A stretch of 64,000 nucleotides of DNA from Eumeta japonica (taxonomy: Eukaryota; Arthropoda; Insecta; Lepidoptera; Psychidae): the NCBI GenBank assembly GCA_005406025.1, contig BGZK01000911.1:1-64000 (forward strand), written 5' to 3'. The first letter of the stretch is position 1. Each line of letters begins with the position of its first letter. The translations under genes were made by a program, and so were the position numbers. A model generated the notes under the pieces. It saw nothing but the letters and a program-made list of their open reading frames with translations, was not told the DNA's origin and searched no databases. Below are positions 62,101 to 64,000 of this stretch, one piece after another.

Positions 62101-62957
62101 CATGTAAAAGACGAAAAATAATCATCAACGGTGATCGTATTGCATTGTATTCTCTTTTATGCATATCTATATGCATACCAATTGAACTAAAGGTGAAAAA
62201 TCACGAAAATCTAACAAGTATTAGATTTTGGTCAAATCATCCTTTACATACTAAATTCTAAAATATTTTTTGAACCATTTTGAAACATTGAATGTAAAGT
62301 TTTTAGCGTTGGTCAAAAATATTTGTTTGAGTTTTAGTTTTTACAAGACCATCTTTTGAGGAAAACGTCAAACTTTTTCTCCTCATATCCATTATATTAC
62401 AATAAAAACTTCGGTAACGATGACGTGTCCCGTGTTTATAATAGGAGAATCAGTATCTCGTGCCTTCCGAATTGAAAGTGATGCGTTCACTTTCAAGTCG
62501 TGATACAGTTACCACCTGCATCACCAAATCTAATAGTTGTTTAAATAATCATAAATCATATTCACGCTTATATATACAAAGATATTAAAATTTGTTCGCA
62601 AGAAATAAAATGCATTTTGTGTGAAATATACCTAATCTATTTGTAAATAATACAATCAGATACAGCAAGTTCTGACCAAAATTATAGACGAGCATAAATT
62701 TATCATAAGCATTGAAAAAAACGAAGTACTGGATACAAAGTCGTCTTATGTGGAAATAGCAACCGCAAAAACATCAAGAGGTCGTTTGATCCTGGCTAGA
62801 ATTCAGATTAAAGAAGAAGTAAATGAAGTCGTGTCTTTTGTTGCGGCTCCTGAAGACGTCGCTAACACCTCGTTCATCGAACACATTAGAAACAATCTAT
62901 TGCCAACACAGAGAATAATTTTAATAACTGATATGCCACCGCCCAGTGGATTGAGAG
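13997..62957 (+). CDS. FASN: Fatty acid synthase-like gene, 23 exons, 3' end beyond window
   Basis: Seen: exons at 13997-14152, 24451-24643, 26887-27007, 27953-28156, 36032-36148, 37862-38043, 38359-38501, 41492-41695, 46193-46379, 46648-46810, 48898-49067, 49394-49545, 51338-51521, 51743-51891, 52031-52215, 52665-52784, 52868-52977, 55572-55762, 58482-58633, 60278-60538, 61265-61379, 61770-62018 and 62666-62957. They sum to 4,000 nt (1,333 codons plus one base), all introns are GT-AG, phases match and no stop occurs. Family knowledge: cytosolic FAS builds fatty acids from malonyl-CoA with KS, AT, DH, pseudo-methyltransferase, ER, KR, ACP and TE domains in about 2,400 residues; only the first 55% or so is here. 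KS cysteine is C184, AT serine S616 and AT histidine H718. Odd: KS histidine is Y322 and DH histidine is N910. Inferred: a diverged FAS paralogue. Family assignment is secure; its activity is not. Confidence 0.93.
14153..16739. other. Intron 1 (first part), no gene seen
   Basis: AT-rich intronic sequence. A 127-codon plus-strand frame (16335-16718) is hydrophobic and low-complexity and has no recognisable domain. On the minus strand at about 16430-16540 a GC-richer stretch reads [20 protein letters not shown] and could be the tail of the virus-like remnant that follows, but I cannot identify it. Confidence 0.45.
16740..18380 (-). pseudogene. Endogenous viral element: RNA-virus-like SF1 helicase region, decayed
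   Basis: Read on the minus strand from 18380 to 16740. The N-terminal part (17970-18380) is a highly charged segment I associate with virus-like repeats in moth genomes. Then come pieces of a superfamily 1 helicase of the type in alphavirus-like positive-strand RNA viruses: a Walker A-like GCGET (17600 area, Lys replaced by Glu), GDVYQLPF (motif III, about 17340), TYRNP (about 17270), EAQ (motif V area, about 17040) and VVAITRH (motif VI, about 16960). Stops and frame changes separate every piece and the Walker A lysine is lost, so no product is possible. Integration into a host intron fits an old germline copy. Virus family uncertain. Confidence 0.6.
18381..19846. other. Intron 1 (middle), no gene seen
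   Basis: The first 200 bp are GC-richer and may belong to the virus-like remnant; the rest is AT-rich and has no open frame of note. Confidence 0.45.
19851..22329 (-). mobile_element. piggyBac-type DNA transposon, inactive
   Basis: Flanked on both sides by TTAA (19847-19850 and 22330-22333), the piggyBac target. Terminal inverted repeats: left CCCTTAGCCACCTAACGT, right (reverse complement) CCCTTAACCACCTAACGT, one mismatch in 18. Extra copies of ACCTAACGTCRGTCA lie inside each end (about 19891 and 22127) and at the right tip, as subterminal repeats. The 2,479-bp body holds one transposase pseudogene on the minus strand. Confidence 0.95.
20241..22066 (-). pseudogene. piggyBac transposase, frameshifted
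   Basis: The transposase would start at ATG 22066-22064 ([13 protein letters not shown]), run through an acidic Asp-rich region with an imperfect DLPVDDD duplication (about 21830-21880), then the DDD domain. The main open block is 21806-20718. Catalytic aspartates are visible in [23 protein letters not shown] and, in the next block, [11 protein letters not shown]. The C-terminus keeps cysteine pairs (CSTC, CFQC, CVDC) of the piggyBac cysteine-rich domain. Frame breaks occur near 21960, 20885, 20720, 20650 and 20290, so no full protein is made. It is antisense to the host gene. Confidence 0.93.
22334..23769. other. Intron 1 (late part), no gene seen
   Basis: A short GC-richer stretch (22335-22500) is followed by AT-rich text with loosely repeated 'acctaat/aatcaa' words at 22650-22860. 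Short frames are not supported. Confidence 0.45.
23770..24262 (+). mobile_element. Non-LTR retrotransposon (LINE) 3' fragment
   Basis: The forward translation in pieces gives [20 protein letters not shown] and similar, with later EIQNLP, which resembles the C-terminal tail of insect LINE reverse transcriptases (SLFYNKIPxEIxxLP). The element ends at about 24230-24262 in AAATAAAGGTATTTTTGATT, a polyadenylation-like signal and short tail. A 5'-truncated copy is typical for LINEs. Confidence 0.6.
24451..24643 (+). CDS. FAS-like exon 2: KS
   Basis: Residues 53-116 plus one base. Acceptor ttgatttaag, donor gtaaga, phase 1. Contains [17 protein letters not shown] followed by [13 protein letters not shown], which aligns with the KS segment FDxxFFxxxxxxAxxMDPQxRLLLExxYEAIxDAG. 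The usual PQ after MD is VL here, the first of several departures from the family pattern. Confidence 0.92.
24934..25018. repeat. Twin near-palindromes in tandem
   Basis: The word AACAAACTAAAGAGAACAAA followed by TGTTCTCCTTAGTTTGTT occurs twice in a row (about 24934-24974 and 24977-25018); the first copy has an extra TTAG. Each copy is itself a near-perfect palindrome centred on ACAAATGT. Confidence 0.9.
26219..26330 (-). repeat. Dispersed repeat 'TAACTATTTAGCGGA', minus copy
   Basis: Contains AATATAACTATTTAGCGGAC and GCTTAGGTGTTCGATAT. The reverse complement matches the sequences at 31757-31910 and 44985-45150. Confidence 0.8.
26887..27007 (+). CDS. FAS-like exon 3: KS
   Basis: Residues 117-156 plus two bases. 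Contains [20 protein letters not shown], matching the KS strand LRGxxxGVWVGVSxSE. Acceptor tttcag, donor gtaagt, phase 2. It joins in frame to the Gly-Cys-Ser-Arg-Ser-Met that precedes the KS cysteine in exon 4. Confidence 0.9.
27008..27952. other. Intron 3, nothing recognised
   Basis: AT-rich intron of 945 bp without open frames or repeats I can identify. Confidence 0.5.
27953..28156 (+). CDS. FAS-like exon 4: KS active-site cysteine
   Basis: Residues 157-224 plus two bases. Contains [16 protein letters not shown] then [13 protein letters not shown], the KS nucleophile motif (usually DTACSSS); the cysteine is C184, codon 28032-28034. [14 protein letters not shown] follows, matching the family AAIVGGxNxxLxPxxS segment. 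The donor is gtcggt, a weak 5' splice site, but the joined reading into exon 5 ([12 protein letters not shown]) matches the family. The exon is strikingly GC- and CpG-rich inside AT-rich introns. Confidence 0.93.
28157..29363. other. Intron 4 (first part), nothing recognised
   Basis: AT-rich. The exon 4 reading frame stays open to 28391 but loses family similarity after the donor at 28157. A GC-richer spot at 29040-29075 (CAGTCGCGCGCAGTGCGG) is short and unexplained. Confidence 0.5.
29364..30654 (+). mobile_element. mariner-type DNA transposon, inactive
   Basis: A 1,291-bp element with perfect 27-bp terminal inverted repeats beginning CGAGGGGCGGCTGATAAGTC (29364-29390 and 30628-30654). The right end is followed by TA; the left end is preceded by CA, consistent with a TA target duplication in which one base mutated. 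It holds one transposase pseudogene in the same orientation. Confidence 0.95.
29522..30588 (+). pseudogene. mariner transposase (D,D34D), broken
   Basis: The frame starts at ATG 29522 ([19 protein letters not shown]) and is broken near 29610, has in-frame stops near 29835-29850, another near 29940, and a one-base shift near 30190. The catalytic half is readable: first Asp in TVDETWV (about 30013), then QDNASVH and [13 protein letters not shown], with exactly 34 residues between the second and third Asp, the mariner signature. The last block, 30193-30588, is open to the stop. All three aspartates survive but no full protein can be made. Confidence 0.95.
30656..31015. repeat. 180-bp direct duplication beside mariner
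   Basis: Two copies starting AAGCTTGGGT (30656 and 30836) share GAGCTTAATTTTCACCAATT and CTGATTAATTTGAAACTTTG, with about 90% identity by eye. The first copy starts exactly at the right border of the mariner element. Confidence 0.9.
31051..31094. repeat. Perfect 14-bp inverted repeat
   Basis: TGTTACTAAATTCT (31051-31064) and its exact reverse complement (31081-31094) with a 16-base loop. Confidence 0.85.
31163..31346. repeat. Possible small foldback sequence
   Basis: ACTAAAAAGTGAAAAATAA near 31166 is nearly the reverse complement of TTATTTATCACTTTTTAGTT near 31324. The interior has a GC-rich GAGCGCCCCACGC word. AT-richness makes chance plausible. Confidence 0.35.
31740..32110. repeat. Foldback-type dispersed repeat
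   Basis: ATCCCTATCCAACGAATTGA near 31749 returns inverted as TCAATTCGTTGGATAGGGAT near 32028, so the ends face each other. The left half includes the CCGCTAAATAGTTATATTG word shared with 26219-26330 and 44985-45150, and the right half shares GCATGCTGCATGTTAAC-like text with 44930-44960. The 82-codon frame at 31901-32149 lies across it and is not a gene. Confidence 0.7.
32445..34400 (-). pseudogene. Jockey LINE ORF2 reverse transcriptase, endonuclease missing
   Basis: Blocks at 34095-33691 and 33805-32972 on the minus strand. Seen: [71 protein letters not shown] and the catalytic [11 protein letters not shown], then [17 protein letters not shown]. These are the reverse transcriptase fingers, palm and thumb in order. 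A frame shift joins the two blocks near 33700-33800, and stops follow downstream of 32972. No APE endonuclease is present upstream, so the copy cannot act alone. Confidence 0.93.
34520..35307 (-). pseudogene. Jockey LINE ORF1 (Gag-like), frameshifted
   Basis: Starts at ATG 35307 ([14 protein letters not shown]), shifts frame near 35070, and continues through a proline-rich part ([15 protein letters not shown], about 34930) into the domain [20 protein letters not shown] and [12 protein letters not shown], typical of the Gag-like ORF1 of Jockey-clade LINEs. A second shift near 34570 breaks the end. The CCHC zinc knuckles that normally follow are absent. ORF1 proteins bind element RNA. Confidence 0.85.
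35740..36031. other. Intron 4 (end)
   Basis: Short AT-rich stretch between the LINE and the acceptor of FAS-like exon 5; nothing seen. Confidence 0.5.
36032..36148 (+). CDS. FAS-like exon 5: KS
   Basis: Residues 225-263 plus two bases. [19 protein letters not shown] matches the family LGMLSPxGxCKxFDxxxxG. Where FAS has GYxRSEG this exon reads GAVRADA, so the conserved Arg stays while Ser-Glu becomes Ala-Asp. Acceptor cttcag, donor gtatcg. It lies at the far side of a 7.9-kb intron full of transposons. Confidence 0.9.
36149..37861. other. Intron 5 with dispersed repeat
   Basis: No gene. About half of it is copy 2 of the CCTGCAGG dispersed repeat (36690-37510). Confidence 0.55.
36690..37510. 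repeat. Dispersed noncoding repeat with CCTGCAGG core, copy 2
   Basis: Blocks TTGATCCTGCAGGTCATTAG, TTTTTACTACTTTCGAGCTC, CACTTTTTTTTAATTTTTG and GCGATTTTCGAAAATTGAGG then TGAAAACAGCAACT occur in the same order as at 9240-9990. No open frame. Confidence 0.65.
37862..38043 (+). CDS. FAS-like exon 6: KS, altered histidine motif
   Basis: Residues 264-324 plus one base. Ends [10 protein letters not shown], and joined to exon 7 reads EAYGSAV. In animal FAS this position is (I/V)EAHGTGT, whose histidine is one of the two KS catalytic histidines. The substitution is Tyr (Y322, codon TAC at 38034-38036), and the following TGT is also lost. The flanking sequence aligns without gaps: an Asp 8 residues on, and ELDAI for the usual ELNGI. 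The acceptor at 37860-37861 and donor gtttgt are canonical GT-AG. Confidence 0.9.
38359..38501 (+). CDS. FAS-like exon 7: KS, second histidine retained
   Basis: Residues 325-372. Contains [20 protein letters not shown], which matches the KS motif GSxKSNxGHxExASG; the second catalytic histidine is H360 at 38463-38465. The lysine usually before SN is isoleucine here. Donor gtaata, phase 0. Confidence 0.92.
39421..39492 (-). repeat. TTCCGTTT repeat, minus copy, with CCGT microsatellite
   Basis: TTTTTGGGTTCTGAGCCAAA is the inverse of the core at 6279-6319. GTCCGTCCGTCCGTCC follows at 39476, corresponding to the GGACG-rich text beside the 6.2-kb and 47.7-kb copies. Confidence 0.7.
41207..41395. 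repeat. Large imperfect inverted repeat (foldback/MITE-like)
   Basis: The left arm (ATGAAAGCTCTTATATTTTC ... GTGAGGTGTCAACTTTTTTT) from 41207 matches the reverse complement of the right arm ending near 41395 over about 85 bases, with several mismatches and a short AT-rich centre around 41292-41310. The best-matched core is AAACAATGTT ... GTGAGGTGTCAAC ... CGTAATTTATTA. Confidence 0.9.
41492..41695 (+). CDS. FAS-like exon 8: end of KS
   Basis: Residues 373-440. Contains [21 protein letters not shown] and [17 protein letters not shown], which align with the KS C-terminal motifs PNLHFxSPNP, GxLQVV and GINSFGFGGSNVHxxL. The glycine-rich stretch reads [10 protein letters not shown] rather than SFGFGGSNVH, a further divergence near the active site. 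Donor gtaagc, phase 0. Confidence 0.92.
41811..41930. repeat. Dispersed repeat fragment with CTGATATCCATCAAT
   Basis: CTTCACTGATATCCATCAAT and the following TCTCATATAACC ... ACTCTTAAACTTAGTC resemble a repeat I associate with Lepidoptera; a second copy lies at 58900-59060. Confidence 0.55.
41931..42446. other. Intron 8 (first part), nothing recognised
   Basis: AT-rich, no frames or repeats of note. Confidence 0.45.
42848..43440 (+). pseudogene. LINE ORF1, coiled-coil protein
   Basis: Open from ATG 42848 to 43237. [20 protein letters not shown] is followed by a long Glu/Lys-rich coiled coil ([20 protein letters not shown]), then [14 protein letters not shown] and GINKIHRIG, the RNA-binding-like fold seen in LINE ORF1 proteins. 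After a stop caused by a frame change, homologous text continues (KRKSxx[15 protein letters not shown]) to about 43440. Not a host gene. Confidence 0.75.
43681..44190 (+). pseudogene. LINE ORF2 ends: endonuclease start and C-terminus
   Basis: 43680-44009 reads [38 protein letters not shown] and [20 protein letters not shown], which correspond to the start of an APE-type endonuclease (usually DIVGLSEVR). After about 44030, the frame [20 protein letters not shown] then [14 protein letters not shown] is the typical C-terminus of the same ORF2 family. About 800 residues are missing between them. Confidence 0.75.
44307..46192. other. Intron 8 (end) with repeat copy
   Basis: No gene seen. Contains a copy of the dispersed repeat at 44930-45150. 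Confidence 0.5.
44930..45150 (+). repeat. Dispersed repeat 'CCGCTAAATAGTTATATTG', plus copy
   Basis: ATCTCTATCCAACGCATTGA, CACCTAAGCACGTGTTAAC and ACTCCGCTAAATAGTTATAT then AAAATGCAGACAGTCA match 31749-31915 in order and the reverse complement of 26219-26330. Confidence 0.8.
46193..46379 (+). CDS. FAS-like exon 9: KS-AT linker
   Basis: Residues 441-502 plus one base. The segment [20 protein letters not shown] resembles the KS-AT linker (RLVxxSGRTExAVxxLL) and [20 protein letters not shown] the family LLxxIHxxxIxGHxxRGYxx. The open frame runs on to 46432, but the donor gtgagt at 46380 gives the phase needed for exon 10 and keeps family similarity. Confidence 0.88.
46648..46810 (+). CDS. FAS-like exon 10: AT start
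   Basis: Residues 503-556 plus two bases. Contains [20 protein letters not shown], the AT N-terminal motif RPxWFxxSGMGxQWxGMG, with the glutamine that forms part of the oxyanion hole. Acceptor ctttcag, donor gtaaag, phase 2. The second half is GC-rich. Confidence 0.94.
46811..48897. other. Intron 10, repeat-like, no gene
   Basis: AT-rich. Repeated phrases such as 'aaactactctaccgataaat' occur at 47085, 47225 and 47390, suggesting a degenerate internal repeat. The TTCCGTTT repeat core is at 47794-47833, and a fragment of the CCTGCAGG family at 48430-48720. Short frames are not supported. Confidence 0.5.
47794..47833 (+). repeat. Fourth copy of the TTCCGTTT...CCTAAAAA repeat
   Basis: GTTCTGTTTTTGCAATTTTG then ACTACGGAGCCTAAAAATG, preceded by ATGGACGGACGAGAC. 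Confidence 0.7.
48898..49067 (+). CDS. FAS-like exon 11: AT
   Basis: Residues 557-613 plus one base. Begins [16 protein letters not shown] and ends [20 protein letters not shown] then NVVPDNIIG, giving the AT segment before the nucleophile elbow ([32 protein letters not shown]). Acceptor ttttcag, donor gtaaac, phase 1. Confidence 0.94.
49394..49545 (+). CDS. FAS-like exon 12: AT nucleophile GHSVGE
   Basis: Residues 614-664. Opens with [14 protein letters not shown], the AT serine elbow (S616 at 49399-49401), followed by [14 protein letters not shown] and [15 protein letters not shown], including the arginine before GxMAAVG that binds the malonyl carboxylate in this family. All visible AT catalytic features are conserved. 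Donor gtaatt, phase 0. Confidence 0.95.
49546..51337. other. Intron 12, nothing coding seen
   Basis: Exon 12 reads through to 49698 but loses FAS similarity after the donor. An (AT)n run is at 49772-49790. A GC-richer stretch (50150-50480) is not coding by eye. The rest is AT-rich. Confidence 0.5.
51338..51521 (+). CDS. FAS-like exon 13: AT catalytic histidine
   Basis: Residues 665-725 plus one base. Contains [16 protein letters not shown] (family VACHNxxxxxTxSGP) and AYHSRYI, whose histidine (H718, codon 51497-51499) is the AT base. Donor gtacaa, phase 1. Confidence 0.94.
51743..51891 (+). CDS. FAS-like exon 14: AT
   Basis: Residues 726-775. [12 protein letters not shown] followed by [10 protein letters not shown] matches the FAS AT segment PRSxxWxSTSxP ... 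SAxYHxNNLL. The donor is gtgagt immediately after the last Leu codon, phase 0; reading through would hit a stop at once, which fixes the boundary. Confidence 0.94.
52031..52215 (+). CDS. FAS-like exon 15: AT C-terminal part
   Basis: Residues 776-836 plus two bases. [20 protein letters not shown] then [14 protein letters not shown] aligns with the family segment [33 protein letters not shown]. Then [20 protein letters not shown]. Donor gttagt, phase 2. Confidence 0.95.
52665..52784 (+). CDS. FAS-like exon 16: AT-DH junction
   Basis: Residues 837-876 plus two bases. [11 protein letters not shown] then [20 protein letters not shown] match the end of AT and its hinge to DH (KLYxxGxxPxVxxLYPxVxFPVSRGTPMIxxLVxWDHSxxW). 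Acceptor tttcag, donor gtactt, phase 2. Confidence 0.93.
52868..52977 (+). CDS. FAS-like exon 17: DH, histidine replaced
   Basis: Residues 877-913 plus one base. The end reads [11 protein letters not shown] where animal FAS reads YLIGHVIDGR; the catalytic DH histidine position is N910 (AAC, 52965-52967). The alignment across this point needs no gap and continues with exon 18. Acceptor ttacag, donor gtacga, phase 1. Confidence 0.9.
52978..53629. other. Intron 17 (first part), nothing seen
   Basis: AT-rich; includes a locally repeated 'cttagatataaatatctaattaattaataagtcc' type text at 53335-53385. Confidence 0.45.
53630..54860 (-). pseudogene. hAT-type transposase remnant (ZBED5/SCAND3-like)
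   Basis: On the minus strand the C-terminal end, about 53770-53640, reads [20 protein letters not shown] then [18 protein letters not shown], the hAT dimerisation region. Upstream (54680-54480) [20 protein letters not shown] and [15 protein letters not shown] match the catalytic-domain segment of the same family. YQEFWL lies between. Frames are interrupted by several stops and shifts. No terminal repeats identified, so element ends are unknown. Confidence 0.82.
54861..55571. other. Intron 17 (end), nothing seen
   Basis: AT-rich, no frames or repeats recognised. Confidence 0.45.
55572..55762 (+). CDS. FAS-like exon 18: DH first half
   Basis: Residues 914-977. [20 protein letters not shown] aligns with the family VLFPATGYLVLVWxTLAxM; the proline of the FP motif is Ser (S919). 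[14 protein letters not shown] follows, resembling the second DH strand that ends in GxFE. Donor gtaaat, phase 0. Together with exon 17 this makes the first DH hot-dog fold look non-catalytic. Confidence 0.9.
55763..58481. other. Intron 18, nothing coding seen
   Basis: AT-rich. A short run of imperfect GATCCCG/GGTCCCG words at 57668-57735 (cgatcccgatcacggtcccg) is the only structure noted. Several 60-75-codon frames have no domain. Confidence 0.5.
58482..58633 (+). CDS. FAS-like exon 19: DH
   Basis: Residues 978-1027 plus two bases. [26 protein letters not shown] match DH second hot-dog start (xxxSGxIxxxE ... ExYKxLRLRGYDYG). The YDYGP motif is changed to YSFSG across the exon 19/20 junction. 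Donor gtatat, phase 2. Confidence 0.88.
58634..60277. other. Intron 19 with dispersed repeat
   Basis: 58900-59060 carries AACTCACGCCTGTTTACCAG and TTCACTGATATCCATCAATG, matching 41811-41930. A GC-balanced piece at 59370-59660 gives an 81-codon frame ([20 protein letters not shown]) that I do not recognise; it is AT-rich on both sides and lacks clear splice signals. Confidence 0.5.
60278..60538 (+). CDS. FAS-like exon 20: DH second half
   Basis: Residues 1028-1114 plus two bases, the second longest exon in the window. [16 protein letters not shown] matches the DH motif NWVxFLDxMLQ/H; the acidic partner (D1057) and glutamine (Q1061, Gln or His in DH families) are both kept, so only the first-half histidine is missing. 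Then [14 protein letters not shown] as in the family region between DH and the pseudo-methyltransferase. Acceptor attgcag, donor gtaaac. Confidence 0.9.
60539..61264. other. Intron 20, nothing seen
   Basis: AT-rich intron without recognisable content. Confidence 0.5.
61265..61379 (+). CDS. FAS-like exon 21: end of DH
   Basis: Residues 1115-1153. [16 protein letters not shown] then [15 protein letters not shown] fits the FAS segment (xGGVEIxGLxAxxxxRRQxxxPxxLExYxFVPY). Acceptor ttttgcag, donor gtgagg, phase 0. A stop follows soon in the read-through frame, so the donor is well supported. Confidence 0.85.
61770..62018 (+). CDS. FAS-like exon 22: pseudo-methyltransferase start
   Basis: Residues 1154-1236. 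[16 protein letters not shown] is the helix that opens the inactive methyltransferase region of animal FAS; the rest (residues 1170-1236) is poorly conserved, as is usual for this part. Donor gtgaga, phase 0. Confidence 0.82.
62019..62665. other. Intron 22, nothing seen
   Basis: AT-rich; no frame or repeat recognised. Confidence 0.5.
62666..62957 (+). CDS. FAS-like exon 23: pseudo-methyltransferase; last exon seen
   Basis: Residues 1237-1333 plus one base. The frame is open through [13 protein letters not shown] to donor gtattt, phase 1. The acceptor is tacag at 62661-62665; an alternative AG six bases upstream would add two codons in frame. I recognise no strong motif, and the assignment rests on frame, splice sites and position. 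The next exon lies beyond 64000. Confidence 0.72.
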
Positions 62958-63266
62958 GTATTTAATTTATACATAACAAAAATTTGACAAACTTGTCCTT
63001 CAGTGTTAAGGTCTGCATAAGAATTATAATGATTCACTGATAAACAGTAAATTTGTAAACGAAATCAAGTCATATTTTCAAACACTACTACCTACCCGCA
63101 TATAAACCTCATACTTAGTTTTGTTCAATCACCCTCAGTTTTCATAAAACATTGACTTACTCGATTACGCGAATTTTGCTTACCGACGTGTGTTTCCGTA
63201 TAAATTAACGAAAAATATTGAAATTAAAACAGTTTTTTTTGAGATTAGTGTTATATATCATACTAA

Positions 63267-64000
63267 GATGCCGAGGTGTGTGTAAACCATCCTGATAACT
63301 TCTGTTATATTTGCGGTCAACTTACTGTTAAACGTCAACGTCGTAGTTTGACACCATTAGTTCAAAACTATTATTTAAATTATTTTGGTTTTCCGGTGCG
63401 AAATTTGGACAAAACCTGGACTCCTAGTATTTGCTGTGCACAGTGTGTCACTTTATTAACATCATGGGCTAAAGGATCTCGTCATATGCCGTTCGCAGTT
63501 CCAATGATATGGGCCGAACCGAAAGACCATGTATCAGATTGTTATTTCTGCCAAACTTCTATAAAAGGTATTAATCATAAATCTAGGAACTCTGTGAACT
63601 ATCCAAATCTACAATCTGCTCAAAGACCTATCCCACACAGTGATAATTTACCTGTTCCTCAACGTCCAGTAAACATGGATGACGTGACCGAAGAAAGTGT
63701 ATCCGAAAAAAAAATTCCCAAACATCAGTGATGCCAAAATAAAAGAAGGAATCTTTGTAGGGCCACAAATAAGAAACCTACTGGCTGATGAAGAGTTTGA
63801 ACAAAACTTAATCCGATTGAAAAATCCGCATGGACATGTTTTCGAAATGTTGTTCGTAATTTTCTTGGAAGCCACAGGGCCGAAAACTATGAAGAGTTAG
63901 TTAACAACCTCTTAGTGGCTTACAAGGACATGGGATGCAATATGTCGCTCAAAATTCACTTTTACACTCGCATTTGGATTTTTTCCTCAAAACTTGGGAG
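63267..64000 (+). pseudogene. Repeat-derived cysteine-pair protein, broken, runs off window
   Basis: After an AT-rich leader, ATG at 63267 (MPRC) shifts frame at once, then reads HPDNFCYICGQLTVKRQRR, KTWTPSICCAQCVTLL, SRHMPFAVPMIWAEPKDHVS and DCYFCQ, three CxxC-type pairs that look zinc-binding. Near 63713 an A-run causes another shift, then GIFVGPQIRNLLADEEFE and, after a third shift near 63850, AENYEELVNNLLVAYKDMGC. I recognise this as a multi-copy insect protein type that behaves like a mobile-element ORF; its biochemical role is not known to me. It sits in the FAS-like intron after exon 23. Confidence 0.65.

Noticed and set aside
13997..62957. The FAS-like gene as a dead pseudogene
   Set aside because: 1,333 codons over 23 exons without a stop or frame error and with GT-AG borders throughout argue for an intact gene despite altered active sites.

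Overview
This is a 64 kb stretch of AT-rich animal DNA. The gene structure (many short exons, canonical GT-AG introns, large repeat-filled introns) and the transposon families point to an insect. Several short dispersed repeats look like ones familiar from butterflies and moths, so Lepidoptera is the likely order; this is an inference from repeat type, not a species call. No bacterial genes, operons, tRNA, rRNA or CRISPR were seen.

One host gene dominates. Twenty-three plus-strand exons between 13,997 and 62,957 join, with intron phases that all agree and no stop codon, into the first 1,333 codons of an animal type I fatty acid synthase (FAS)-like protein. Domain order is ketosynthase (KS, exons 1-8), linker (exons 8-9), acyltransferase (AT, exons 10-16), dehydratase (DH, exons 16-21) and the start of the pseudo-methyltransferase region (exons 22-23). 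The enoyl- and ketoreductase, carrier protein and thioesterase parts should lie beyond the right edge. The main discovery is that this is not an ordinary FAS: the KS keeps its cysteine and second histidine but the usual EAHGTGT motif reads EAYGSAV, and the catalytic DH histidine is an asparagine, while the AT active site is complete. An open frame over 23 exons with two altered catalytic centres suggests a diverged FAS paralogue or partial pseudoenzyme with a changed job.

The rest is repeat-derived. Region 1-1.4 kb is an 11-copy, roughly 120-bp minisatellite with alternating variants. Region 1.5-13.9 kb is upstream sequence with dispersed repeats, two perfect hairpins and a broken Ty3/gypsy-like remnant on the minus strand. 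Intron 1 (10.3 kb) holds a decayed endogenous RNA-virus-like helicase region (16.7-18.4 kb, minus), a piggyBac-type transposon with exact TTAA borders (19.85-22.33 kb) and a LINE 3' fragment. Intron 4 (7.9 kb) holds a dead mariner (29.36-30.65 kb), a 180-bp tandem dimer, a foldback-like repeat and a Jockey-type LINE with an 11-bp target duplication (32.4-35.7 kb). Intron 8 holds a second LINE, with its reverse transcriptase deleted (42.5-44.3 kb). Intron 17 holds a decayed hAT transposase. The last intron starts another insect repeat ORF with cysteine pairs that runs off the window.

The transposase and retroelement frames are all interrupted; only the FAS-like gene is open throughout. Exon boundaries were assigned by hand from reading frame, splice consensus and FAS family similarity, so small errors at individual junctions are possible; the first, non-coding exon and the promoter were not found.
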